The notes under the pieces are model-generated. The model searched no databases and was not told the origin of the DNA. It saw only the letters and a list, made by a program, of their open reading frames with translations. From Costus lasius (Eukaryota > Streptophyta > Magnoliopsida > Zingiberales > Costaceae), in NCBI GenBank assembly GCA_027563935.2, contig CM050454.1, positions 21,449,501 through 21,513,500 on the forward strand: 64,000 nucleotides of DNA. Reading direction: 5' to 3'. Below are positions 21,865 to 32,949 of this stretch, piece after piece; the stretch's first letter is position 1, and each line of letters opens with the position of its first letter. The position numbers and the translations under genes are program-made.

Positions 21865-22177
21865 TCAGGCCCGCCAATATCGATTTAATCATGAGATTTA
21901 TAGACTAGACATTTTATTTATTTATTTTAATTTTTGTTTTATTTTTTATTTTTAATTTTGTTTTTGTTTTTGTTGTTTTGTTTATTTTTCGCATTTTTTT
22001 AGTTAGTTTATTTTATTTTACTCTTTTTGGATTAACACGATGTATGAACAGGAAAACTGAAAAATCACTTGACTAGATATTTTAAGCTTTGTTTTGCATT
22101 CCTGTTTTACATTTTATATTTCTGAATTTATTACAAATATGATATTTAACCTATGTTAATGGTCAAATTAGGGGTAC

Positions 22178-23461
22178 GTGCCACAGACAATGACAAGAGA
22201 ATATGGTACAGATGTATCAGAATCACTTTTAGAAAAGGTAAATTCTTATATTCAACATACTGAATATGTAAGTATGCAATGTTATAAGTCGAAATATGTT
22301 ATTTGTGATATTTGTGGATTTCATGGGCATGATTTTACTAAATGTCAATTAGGGATTCCTCCATGCTTTAATTTATGCCCTAGTACCTATAACCTAAGTT
22401 GGGAGAACCATGAAAACTTATTTTATCAAAACGACCCAACCTTTATTCCATAATCAGACTTTAGTGAACCTCAAAAATCCAACTTCGAAATCTTGCTTGA
22501 AAACTTTACAGCTGCTATAATCAAACAAAGTTAGGATATTTGTAGTATAATTTTTGACACTAATAAAAATGACATAGAGGAAAGAATCCAGGATGAATAT
22601 GAGAATTTTGTAGAGTTGGAACAATCATTTGTCATGACTCCTGATTATGATTTACCTTCTTCAAATTTTGATGATTTTGAAAATTTTGATGATTGTGATT
22701 TACCTTCCTCAACACTTTACCAGCCATCTAGTCCCCTCTCACATAATGAAGTGCCTTGTAACACAAATACTTGGGACATGTTTGAAGAGAAATTCGAATT
22801 TTTTGAGTCTTGTGAGAAGAAAGATGATGAATTTAAGGATCCTCAAATAAGTAGTGATATAAATGGGGATGAATTTGATAGTGTTAAGATGGAACAACCC
22901 TTTGAAGAGAAAGAAATTGAGGAAAAAGATGAGAAAGAGGATCCTATGCATATTCTACCACCACTACCATATGAACCATCAATTCCTTTTTGCTAGAAAA
23001 ATCCATTAGGAATTTGCATGATAGATGGTGGAGAGGATAATGATGATGAGATAACTGAATTATTATTTGATCCAAATGCTACCATAGGTACCGAAAAGAT
23101 TACACATGAGATACTTGATCATATTGATATTGAGGTAAGTGAAAAACCAAATTTGAAGTTTGAAAGTTTCTTGAACAATTTAAGGCATGAATTTTTTGAT
23201 CTTAATTTCAGTCTTCTTCTGATTGCTAATATAAATCTAAAGGAAGAATGCATGATTTTACTCTTGGATAAATACAGAAAAATTATTGAGTACTCTTTGC
23301 ATGACTCTAACTTTTATTTTTGTATGCATGTGCTGGCTACTGCAACATGGATTCACCTGTTTGACTGGATTTATACTTTGGTGGGCACACTCTTGAGATG
23401 GAGGAAAAGAAGAAGATTATATGCTCTTTACTATGGCACTGATTCACCAACTCTACCATGA
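22178..23461 (+). pseudogene. Single internal frame of element A, gag-like with CCHC zinc knuckle
   Basis: Three open stretches (22178-22453, 22616-22996, 23018-23461) lie in one reading frame, separated by only a few stop codons, so they look like one ancestral protein of about 427 codons. Near the N-terminus Cys43, Cys46, His51 and Cys56 (CDICGFHGHDFTKC) form a perfect CX2CX4HX4C zinc knuckle, the nucleic-acid-binding motif of retroelement Gag. The middle is very acidic (Asp/Glu/Ser/Phe-rich). The C-terminal part has LKFESFLNNL and a hydrophobic stretch around FCMHVLATATWIHLF, ending in RWRKRRR. I do not recognise the family beyond the knuckle. It sits about 340 bp after the 5' LTR, where gag belongs, and is the only protein frame in the element. 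Confidence 0.65.
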
Positions 23462-25132
23462 CATGAAGCTGTGGTCAAGCTAATGACTTTAAACAAGGGC
23501 TTTTGGCAGACAGCCCAAAGTTTTTGATTTTTATTTATTTTTGCATTCTTAGTTTTTGGTTTTTTGATTTTATTTAAATTTTTTAGGAATTTATGCAGCA
23601 TGTATTGATGAATTTTTATTGATGAAAAATCTTCTGATAAGTTGTTTTATATGTAGGAATTTTTGGACAATTTTTATATGAGAGAAAAGTGATTAATGAG
23701 ACCATCACGGGTGCAACCGTGAATCATGTACCGACCGTGATGATGACATTTTCTTTGTGAGTACGGTAAAATATGATTTCAATAGCGAAACATGATGGTA
23801 TTTAATGTTTGAAACTTGTTTACAGTGTAAAATATGATTATCTTTAATGTGATATAGTTTCTAGATTTTTCTAGGTCATGTTTTCATCTTTTAATATAAC
23901 TGAACAGGTTTTCGCCAACATTATAAAGGGAATTCTTGCAAAATTTTTCTGAATTCTATCATTCATTGATTTTAATACTTATGTATATGCAACAATTTAA
24001 GTCTAGAGTGTCCCTTCATGTTTTGCTTTTTCCTTCAAAGCTTTATAGGTATATATTTGAATGTTTATGATTATTAAGGATAATCAAATTTGTTTTGTCC
24101 TAAATTTTAAACTCAGGAAACATTTTGAGTGATTGATTGATGACTTAGGAAATTTTTGAAATTTCATGTGGACTTAAATTATTGAGTAAATTCAATTCTG
24201 GTATTGATAAAATTTATACATAGATTGTTATAAGTTCATACAACACGTGCATAATATCTTTATACTTGAAAGTTTAATTTATCTATATTTACTTGATGAG
24301 AATTTTTATGAATAGAATTTGATGATATTTATTTAATTGAGATTTGCTCCAACTCCACTAGTTGAGCAATCTAAAGTCATGAATTATATTATACCACAAG
24401 TTGGTATACTTTAAGTCTGTTGCGATCAAGTAACAGAGGGAAAACTTTAAAAATAAATATTTATCCCTCTTGTAGAAAGCTCGATAACGACTTAAGTACC
24501 ATGCCACTGACCGGCTTTCTCCAAGAAAAAAAAGAAAAAGAAAAAGAGAGAGAGAGAGAAAAAAAAAAGACTTCTCTACTTGGCACTATTAAATTTGGCA
24601 GTGGTACCTAAGACATGAGTTGAAGTCTAATAAAAAAAAGGGAGAAAAAGAGAAAACTGTAGGTCAAGTGGACAACTCCGCTGACTTTATGATTGAGACT
24701 ATGAGTTAAATTATACTACTCTGTGGTATACTTTAAACAATGTTATGATGCTAACAGGAAAGGGCACATAACCGTTTAAAGACCAAATTCCATCAAAAGT
24801 CTCTTATCTTTAACATCACTGAAATTCTTGAAGTAGAAATTTTATCTGTTAAGTGAAGTAGATTTATTAAATTAAAAGTATCTAATTTAGTGCGTGAAGA
24901 ATGGATATTATGACATGAATTATGAATTTTATCTTTCTTGGATTGTAACCTCTTGGGAATTTATCTCTATTATGATTTTTCTTGAATTACTTGAGTTAGA
25001 AAGATTTATTGCTTAATTTGTGAACTAAGGATATTATTAAGGGCAAAAACAAATGAGTGTTCCTTATCTTTATATTCTTTATACATATCGAGGTATTGCT
25101 TGAGGACAAGCAAATTTTAAGTCTAGGGTTTT
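23462..25132 (+). other. 3' interior of element A, non-coding
   Basis: No supported frame. Near 23702-23745 it carries CACGG..CCGTGAAT and ACCGTGATG half-sites like those of the LTR. Near 24530-24570 is an A/G-rich run, and TGAGGACAAGCAAAT followed by GTCTAGGG just before the 3' LTR is the polypurine region. Confidence 0.55.
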
Positions 25133-26616
25133 TGATGCGTTGCATTTACATTATGTTTTTGCCTATATTTTAGATCATATTTTGGGCTTAATTGAATGAT
25201 TTTATGCAATTTTTAGTATTTTTACTTCACTTTGCACAGAATCTTCACTTTTCTTGATTTTATTGAAACTGTAGGTAAAATGGCGTAAAAATGATGAATT
25301 TTACAAGTTTTAAAGCCAAAGCACGATTCCTGAGAAAATCATGAGCTTACATGTCAAATTTGGGGCGAAAATAGTGAAGATCGAGACTTTCACGGCCTTA
25401 GCCGTAATTACTGGGCCGGCCATAATTTTGCGTTCGAAGGGCGATGAAATCGGCTAAGCAAAAAAAGTTCACAGAAACTTTCACGGGTGAGGCCGTGAAT
25501 CCATCACGGTCCGTGAAACTTTCTGTGTACAAAGGGGATGTACACATAGAGACATTTATGGCCTTGGCCGTAAACACATTACGGGCCATGAATATTTCCG
25601 CTTTTCGTGTTTCTCACTCGATTCGACTCCAAATTGTACCAGAATTGAACCAAACTCTCCAGAAACCTTCCTAGATGGGTTTTATACTGATTAGACTATA
25701 AAAGAAAGGGTTTTGAAGGGTTTCGGGGGCTTCTACGCACGAAAATGAAGGGCTGTAGCGGCGGCGGCGGAAATCAATTTTAAGGCAAAATTTCGGCGAG
25801 AGATCACGCAATGGAGAGGATTTGACGATTCATCTTCATCACCAGATCAAGGGGAAGAGTTCTAATTACTTTCCTAGTGTCTCTTTGCATTATTTTAGAG
25901 AGATTACATATTGAATTCATCGATGAACATGCTGTTTGCTTTGAACATGAACATGTAAGCATTATTTTGGGATTTGGGAAGTAGCCCGTTGAAAGATTTA
26001 TGAATTAAACTAGCTGTTTAAATCTTTGATATGAATTTTATAGATTTGATTTGATTAGAATTGTGTCTATTCCATAATTTATCCTGATCAAGTAATTTTA
26101 TGCCTTAGACGTTGCGAGAAGTACCAAGAGGTGAATCACAACGTCGGAACTATTCTTTTCAAACCTACGAATCCGATCACGAGAGTAGTTCGGATTCGTT
26201 TGAAGGATTCCATGGTTTTTCACAGAACTTAATGGGTCTAGTTACGTTAACTGTCACGAGAGTAGGGAGTTAGCATAGCTAGGTACCGGATTACGCTTCG
26301 AGAGGAGGTAATCTGTACCTTAGGAAAAATCCCTTTCAACACTATAATTTTCCATTCAAAGATTTTATTTTTATTAAATTCATAATTGTCAATGTGGCGA
26401 AACCCTGAATCCTGAATTTATCCAAATTGATTTTTACCAAAACGCTATCTCTGTTTCTTTTTATCATACTTAGAAGTTTTCAAAAACAAAAACCACAAAT
26501 TTGATTCGTCTAAATATAGATCGACCGTGTAATCGGTACTTGACCACCTGATCCTCGTTGGGAACGATAATCTTTTTATTACTTCGATAAATATGTGCAC
26601 TTGCAGATCGCTATCA
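25133..26616 (+). repeat. 3' LTR of element A
   Basis: Begins TGATGCGTTGC and ends AGATCGCTATCA. It matches the 5' LTR and repeats the palindrome cluster and TATA box. Confidence 0.9.
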
Positions 26617-26885
26617 CAGGCTCACGAATGTGCCGACTGCACGCCGAATGGCTACAACGAGCCGTGTACGAGTTTTTTTTGGTTCGGCGCTTGTGAACCA
26701 ATGAAAGCTTAACATAATCTTTGGTCAAAATCTATTCTATCCAATTAAAATTGGCTCAAATTAATTTAGGTTCAACTTCTGAACCAAATCAGTGGGCCAG
26801 ACCTAAGTTATTGAAGGAAGCTTGGTCTAAAGTTTAATTTTTTGGATCCAGAAGTCAAAGTTGTGTGGGTGAATTTGTTGACAAA

Positions 26886-27830
26886 ATGAATAACGGTATG
26901 ATGTCATTCCAAGTTCCAAAATTCTCCAAGGAAAAATTTGATAACTGGTGCATTTGAATGAAAGCAATATTAGGTGCACATGATGTATGGGATATTGTAG
27001 AAAATGGATATGTTGCTCTAGTTGACCCAACTTCTCTAACCCAAGCACAGAGAAATCTTCTTCAAGGTTCAAGAAAGAAGGATAAGGCTGTTTCGTTGAT
27101 TCATCAAGCAATGGATGAAGCTACATTCGAGAAAATATCCAATACAACAGCCAAGTAACTATGGGAAATGTTGTAAAGTGCTTGTAAAGGAAGCTTAAAG
27201 GCCAAAAGGGTTCGCCTTCAAAGCTTGAGAGGAGAATTTGAAGCTCTCTGTATGTAAGAATCTAGGAAGGTATCAGATTATATCTCAAGGGTTGCTACGA
27301 TTGCAAATCAGATGAGAAGACTTGGTGATGAAGTACCTGAAATTAAGGTAATTGAGAAGATTCTCAGATCTCTGACTGAGAAATTTGACTATATTGTCAC
27401 GACCATAGAAGAATCAAAGGACTTGGAAGAAATGTCCTTAGAAGAATTATCAGGCTCCTTAGAAGCCCACGAGGAGAAATTAAAAAGAAGGAAGAAAGAA
27501 CCTTTGGAGTAGGTTCTACAGTCACAATTGAATTTGAAAGAGACAACAAGAAGAAGACATGAAAATTATAGCAGCCGAGGACAAAGTTAAGGTCTTGCAA
27601 GAGGTAGAGGTACACAAACTCATGAAAATACTTTTCAATTTACATCGATAAAAGGAAGAGGTAGAGGCAGAATATATCAAACTTAGAGGCCTAACAAATC
27701 ACAAGTGAAATGTTACAACTGTAACAAGTTTGGACATTATGCTAGGGAATGCAATCATGCTCGTAATGAAAGAGTTTATTCATCTCAAAAGAGAGCAATG
27801 AGGATCAAAAGGAGAGTGATGAGGAGCTAG
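26886..27830 (+). pseudogene. Copia gag of element C (UBN2-type) with intact zinc knuckle
   Basis: From ATG at 26886 the frame gives a typical Copia Gag: PKFSKEKFDNW, a central helical region with SLRGEFEAL, SDYISRVATIANQMRRLG and KILRSLTEKFDYIVTTIEESKDLEEMSL in short succession. CYNCNKFGHYAREC (about 27710-27751) is a perfect CX2CX4HX4C nucleocapsid knuckle. At least five stops break it (near 26955, 27156, 27171, 27255 and 27510) and a frame change occurs before the knuckle. Gag would bind and package element RNA. It lies directly downstream of the element A insertion. Confidence 0.8.
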
Positions 27831-27839
27831 ACTGTAAGC

Positions 27840-28560
27840 TTTAAATAACATATAAGAGCTCTACATTGGAAGTAGATCCTTGTTACATTGACATGTATGG
27901 AGATAAATTCTATTTTATAGATTTTGATGATGAGAATGACAATGACATTACCACATCTAAATACTCTATGAAGATGGATATACAAGAGGAAGTCATAGTT
28001 ACATGTTTGGAAGCATGCCTTGATGACTATGAAGAATGAGAAAGAGGTTGTGATAAGATAAATGTGGATAATGAGCATGAGCCAAGAAAAGAAGTAGAAC
28101 AAGAAAAGCAAAAGCAAAAGACTAGCCTTGATGAATATGAAATTATGTCTCAAGCTACATTTTGGGAGATTGAAGAGAGTTTAAGACAAAGGCTACAGAG
28201 AGACACTGAGGATGATGATGGTTTTATGCAAGATATAGTGCCGCAGGCAGAGGTTACTAATAGAGGACCATCAAATGGAGTATCTTGGGAGATGAGAGAG
28301 CTCAAGACATCCCCACATAAGAGAAGTAGAAGACTTGTATGCTGAAGATGGTATCTTTATATGTCACTTTGTAGATGTAGAGCCTATTAACTTTGTTGAA
28401 GTTAATAAAGATAATCAATTCAAAAGGATCATCAACAAAGAAATAGAAGAGCATGCTAATGCAAAAGGTAAAAGGGTATATAGTAGAAGAAAGAAGAAAA
28501 GACATAAAGCAAAGCTCGTGGGAAGGAGATACCAGCAGTGTAAAGGCATTGGTTAATATT
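27840..28560 (+). pseudogene. Remnant of Copia pol in element C, RT N-terminal edge only
   Basis: Frames 28064-28345 and 28335-28556 encode acidic linker sequence and then VEPINFVEVNKDNQ...INKEIE. This resembles the stretch just before the Copia reverse transcriptase core, where the family has EP.SFEEA..D.KW..AM.EEI. Protease, integrase and the RT palm are absent between gag and the polypurine tract, so a large internal deletion is inferred. The assignment rests on one short motif. Confidence 0.45.
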
Positions 28561-28609
28561 TTTGTAACATATGCTTAGAGTTAGTGTTAGAGTCGTGTTT
28601 AAGGGGGAG

Positions 28610-28867
28610 TGTTAAAAATAGAAATAGTAAACACGACTTTATGTCGTGTATGTGTCTCATGAGGTTTAAGGTGTCGTGAGGGTTGAGTTGAGGGTTAATG
28701 GTATTTTATTTTTAGCCATAGGTTGCTAATTTATTTTCCTATAAATATGTGTACTTTATATGTTTTATGTAGCAACAGCATATTAATATAAGTGATTACA
28801 TTGTCTCTCTGTCTCTTCTTTGTGTGTGCTTTCTCTCGTCATCGTGCTTCCATCCATGTTGTTGCCA
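28610..28867 (+). repeat. 3' LTR of element C
   Basis: Begins TGTTAAAAATAG directly after AAGGGGGAG and matches 18759-19015. Confidence 0.85.
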
Positions 28868-29251
28868 ACCAGGTGGGGTGGCAAGAGAAGAGGTGGGTTA
28901 GAGCGACAATGCCATGGAATTGGAAGCAAGCGGTACGTGAGGGAGGGGCGGCTGAGGCAGTGAGGGTTTTGGCTACAGGAGGAGAAATAGAGGGCAAGGG
29001 AGAAGGGGCTAGCATGGACAAGTGGGAAGAGTTAGGGTTAGGGTAAGACTAATATTTATTAAATATTTAATTAATTTGGTTCAAGTTTTGGGGGTACCTG
29101 CATGCTTAAACTTGAACCCAATAAGAGTTGAATTTAGTAAATCCAAACCCACCCCTGTTTACTTAAACATGTACCTAAACCCACTATAAATGGATCGAGT
29201 CGAGTTGGATACTCGAACCTAATAGGTTGATTTGCCATCACTAATTACGAG

Positions 29252-30793
29252 TATAAAATTTTAATATAGTCTAAATTGTTATATTTTCATCAACTATATA
29301 GATTCACAAATAGATCTATAACATTCCAAAACTTTTGAAAATAGTTTTAAAAAATCAAAATTAATGTTTTGGATTTTGGTCAATTTTTGGGAATTTTTAG
29401 AATTTTTATAAATTTTTTAGAAATTTTTAAATGTTAAAAAGAGAACTAATTAAATTAAGTTTTATATAAAAAGAATTTTTATCACATGAACACAAGGGCT
29501 CAAGCCCAAGTCGCACGCAAGGTCGAACCATGAAGCCAGCAACACAGTGCAGATCAAAATCTTGTCGTATTTTTTTATTTGATTTAAGTTTTAAAATTTG
29601 AGGGATGAGTGAACTTGTCATCTCCCTCATGTTTTTTAGCGACCGAGTCACCGGTGGCGTCATTCTATTCTAGGGTGCTTCCAGAAGGGATTTAAGAGGG
29701 CTTGTTCACCCTATTGATTCGTCAACTGTAGCTTGTCTTCGGGCTAAGACGCACCATCAGCGAGAAGAAATCGGAGCTTGAAAAAGTTGCCAAAGTTCGA
29801 ACGGTGCTGTCACAAATTTTCATCTTCCAGTGCCTCCATCGCCATGATTCTAGCACCTAGGGCTACGATACAACATCGTAGCAAGGTACTCTTGCTTCTC
29901 CATTGTTTTATGAAATTTAGTTAGGTATTGGTAAGGTTTTGAGTATCAATGGCAAGGATGCCACCATTGATACTCGTCGACCACTGCATAAGCTTTGACT
30001 GTACATCGACAGCTCGCCATGGTTAGTCTAAGAACTTCCCTTTGTCGTCAGGAGTTGCATGATGAAGTTTGGCAATAAACAGACGCTCGACATGCCCTTG
30101 GGAACTCACTGGTGCAAGTAGTGGCCGAAAGTCTAGTGGCTTTACATGGTGGCACTCGGGCGGCACGTGGGTGAGCAGTTTGGGTCAAGTCTTTCGGTTT
30201 GGATTTGGTTTATTTGAAATAAACCGAGCCGAATCTCGAGCCGAGTTTGAAATTTATTTTAACCGGCTTAATAGATTCATAAGTTCAATTTTAATTTTGA
30301 CCCAACATTAGTTTTTGGATCGATTCAACCAAATTTCAATTGAATTTGAGCCGATCCAGGTACCCGTTGGAAAGCATTTGAAATTGTCTATCCAAGGGTA
30401 CCAAAGTTTTCTCTAGATAGTTTATATATTTTGTGTAATTTTGGTTTCAATTGTCGGTCTAACTTAATTCAAGGTAATTTTGATCGGTTTAGCGGAATTG
30501 TATTTTAAAATGTATACCTAGGGTATATATTAAAATATCGTTCAACTTCCATGAAGTATCAAAATTAAATAGTAAAAACAATATATTATATTTCAAAATG
30601 CACATCTATCAATAGTGTACACGATCTTTTGTTTTCCACCTTATCATAAGGTTAATTAGCAAGTGCTCTTCTGATTTTAGCAAATATTGAAAACAAAATT
30701 CTTTATAGAATTCAAAATTAGGCATACTCTATTGAATCTTATTTATTCATAGCATTACTCCAAAAGATAGGCTTAAGTCATTTAATGCATCTC
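29252..30793. other. Intergenic, old repeat-like sequence
   Basis: No supported gene. The part 30180-30360 is dense in CGGTTT/AAACCGA and GAGCCGA words in both orientations, like the subterminal parts of hAT MITEs, but no tips or target duplication were found. Confidence 0.4.
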
Positions 30794-30798
30794 ATACT

Positions 30799-31455
30799 TG
30801 TTGGGTTTTTTGGGCTCCCAACTATGTGAAAGAAAAGGCCCAAACTATTTTGCTTAATGTCCATTGGGTTAAGAAAGATTAACATAGTAATCTGTTAAGT
30901 TTCCTTGAAACCCTAACCTTGTTTTCTTGCTTAGAACAAGGCTAGTACTGGAGCTGAGGCACGAGAGACATTTTGGGCAAAAATAGAAACAAGCAAGAAG
31001 ACCTACACAAGTGAAAAATCAAGTTGACATTTGATTGAGCATTTTTCTCGAGTAGAGATCATGAGGACATCTGGCTCTACATATCTGTAGCTCTCAAGGT
31101 TAAGGTTTATTTTTCTTAAGGAGAAAGTGGTTATCTGTTTTTCAAGTTTTCTACGTGTTTGACATTCAAGAAGTTTGATATTCTTCTTGGTTATTCTTAA
31201 GAGTTTTTTTAGCCCATTGAAAGTGGATTGCTTGTTGAACGATTGCTCATAGTGGAAGTTGCTTTGGACCATAGTGTCCCATGGTTTTTTACTGCTTGAT
31301 TGGAGGAGGTTTTTCCACGTTAAAAATTCTCTTGTCTTATTGTTGTGTTACTTCTTCATTGGCTGCTCTATTTATTGTATATTTTCTCTTAAAGTTTCAT
31401 TCAAGTGGGAGCGTTTTAATTATTATACCTGTTAGTGTGTTTACATTCTATTTCA
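30799..31455 (+). repeat. 5' LTR of element G
   Basis: 657 bp, closely similar to 35825-36491 (about five differences in the first 165 bp, then small indels). Confidence 0.92.
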
Positions 31456-31457
31456 AA

Positions 31458-31469
31458 TGGTATCAGAGG
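31458..31469 (+). other. Primer-binding site of element G
   Basis: TGGTATCAGAGG, complementary to initiator tRNA-Met except for the last base, two bases after the LTR. Confidence 0.85.
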
Positions 31470-31505
31470 CATGTTCAAATATTTGGTGATTTGCTTGTCT
31501 GAAAT

Positions 31506-31890
31506 ATGGAGATAAACACAAACAGAATAATTTTCTTGAATGGCTCAAATTATCATATATGGAAGGGAATAATGAAAGATCTCTTATTTGTGAAAGCTTT
31601 ACACTTACCTGCATTTGCTACTCAGAAGCCTGAATCAAACTTTGAGGAAAAATGGCAATTTGAGAATGAACAAGTATGTGGTTTTATTCATCAATTTGTT
31701 GAGGAGAATGTTTATAACCACATCCAATATGAGATGCATGCAAAAACTTTATGGAACAAGCTTGAAAATTTTTATGCTTCAAAGATAGGAAGTAACAAAC
31801 TATTTTTGCTCCAAAAGTTAATTTAATTGAAATATAGAGATAGTACCTCTATGGTTGATCATTTGAATGAATTTCAGGGCATTATTGATC
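31506..31890 (+). pseudogene. N-terminal gag of element G
   Basis: ATG at 31506 opens a typical Copia Gag (LNGSNYHIWKGIMKDLL, WNKLENFYASK). A TAA at about 31824 interrupts it. The frame then continues (LNEFQGIIDQMSN) until the foreign insertion near 31890. Confidence 0.85.
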
Positions 31891-32382
31891 AGATGTCAAA
31901 TTGTCTAACCCGAACACGACCCGAATATAATCGGGTTAACCTGACATGACCCGAATAACCCATTTATTAAATGGGCCATTGATTAACCCGATCTGCTTGA
32001 CATGACACGACCTGATTATAAATTTATCATTCATATTTTAAATATAAATAATAAATTGATAAAAATTTTATTAAAATTAATAAAAATTGGGCTTATTGGT
32101 GGGCCGAAATCTAGGTTAATAGATAACTAGAAGATATTTGAGTTTATAGGCTAGCACTGGGAGTTGGGCTAGCCTATATTTAAAATTTGTATATATAAAT
32201 ATATAATGTAATCAGGTTAAGCGGGTCAACCCATTTACAACCCGACACAACCTGATTATTTTTGGGTCATAAACGGGTTGACCTGTTTATGACCTGAACA
32301 CGATTATGACTAACCCGAACCCACTTAACTTCGTGTCGAGTCGGGTTGGGTCAGTGGGTCAGGTCAGTTTTTGCTAAGTCTA
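31890..32382. mobile_element. Insertion in gag of element G, hAT-MITE-like
   Basis: About 490 bp dense in AACCCGA/CGGGTT words interrupt gag between the QMSN and SLVSDSA segments. The same word pattern marks the hAT MITE at 2020-2278. Possible tips are CAGATGTCAAAT at the left and TAGACTTAGCAAA (reverse complement) at the right, but no 8-bp target duplication was found. Part of gag may also have been lost, so the boundaries are approximate. Confidence 0.5.
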
Positions 32383-32949
32383 GTTTCTGATAGTGCAATG
32401 ATATTACAAATGACCAAGAGTGGTGTCTTGAATGAAGAATTGAGGAGAAAGGCTCAAGGCTCTTCAACACACTCAGAGGTGTTAATTATTGAAAATAGGG
32501 GGAGGAGTACTAATAAAAATTGGAGAGATGCTAGATACCAAAGCCGAAGCAAATCCAGATCTAAGTATGAGAATGTTGAATGTCATCACTGTGATAAAAT
32601 GGGGCGCATTAAGAAATATTACTTCAAGTTGAAAAGGGAAATGAAAGAAAGCAAGTCCAATCAAAAGAAAGATGACAGTGACGACCGCGTGTCTATAGCA
32701 ACTTCAAGTGACCTTATCATTGTTCATGATGAAGAAGTTATTAATCTTTTTTGCCATGAGTCAAGTTGGGTGATCAACACTGGAGCTTCCTTGCATGTCA
32801 TGCCAAGGAAGGAATATTTTATATCTTATGCTTTGGGTGATTTTGGAGTATTGAAAATGGGTAATGATGGCATATCAAAAGTCATTGGTATTGGCGATGT
32901 TAGCTTGGAATCCAACAATAGAATGAGATTGTTGCTGAAAGATGTCTAG
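32383..32949 (+). pseudogene. C-terminal gag and protease of element G
   Basis: The nucleocapsid knuckle reads CHHCDKMGRIKKYYFK: the His and last Cys of CX2CX4HX4C are replaced by Arg and Tyr, so it cannot bind zinc normally. The aspartic protease motif is WVINTGAS instead of WV(I/V)DTGAS, so the catalytic Asp is Asn. A TAG at 32947 ends the stretch. This is the processing part of the Copia polyprotein. Confidence 0.85.

Larger units (their letters stand above)
20352..26616 (+). mobile_element. Non-autonomous Athila-like LTR element A
   Basis: LTRs of 1489 and 1484 bp (20352-21840 and 25133-26616) run from TG to CTATCA and differ at roughly 5% over the first 245 bp, mostly by transitions. 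TAGGC (20347-20351) and CAGGC (26617-26621) flank it, four of five matching, consistent with a 5-bp target duplication. The primer site follows the 5' LTR. The interior is only 3.3 kb and holds one broken frame with a zinc knuckle. I see no protease, RT, RNase H or integrase. The LTR plan and tRNA-Asp-type primer site resemble the Athila/Tat group, so another element would have supplied its enzymes. Confidence 0.88.
18759..28867 (+). mobile_element. Copia-type LTR element C, gag kept, most of pol lost, split by element A
   Basis: Two similar 257-bp LTRs (18759-19015 and 28610-28867) begin TGTTAAAAATAG and share a promoter-like TATAAATATG. A degenerate Met primer site follows the left LTR, and a purine tract AAGGGGGAG (28601-28609) abuts the right one. 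Between them, apart from the inserted element A, lie a structured leader, a broken Copia gag and a short RT-like remnant. There is no integrase and no catalytic RT, so it would depend on another element. No clean 5-bp target duplication is visible: GGGTG lies before it and ACCAG after it. Confidence 0.8.
18328..29243. mobile_element. hAT-like element split by two nested LTR elements
   Basis: The left tip reads TAGGAATGACAAAG (18328); the right tip, reverse complemented from 29243, reads TAGTGATGGCAAATC. These are matching hAT-type inverted repeats. The flanking 8 bp are GTTACAAA (18320-18327) and ATTACGAG (29244-29251), identical at five of eight positions, and the three differences are all transitions, as expected of an old target duplication. 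The element proper is only 18328-18758 plus 28868-29243 (about 807 bp), with GAGTACCC/CGAGTCGA subterminal words and a GC-rich centre. The LTR element C sits in that centre. No transposase frame is visible. Confidence 0.7.
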
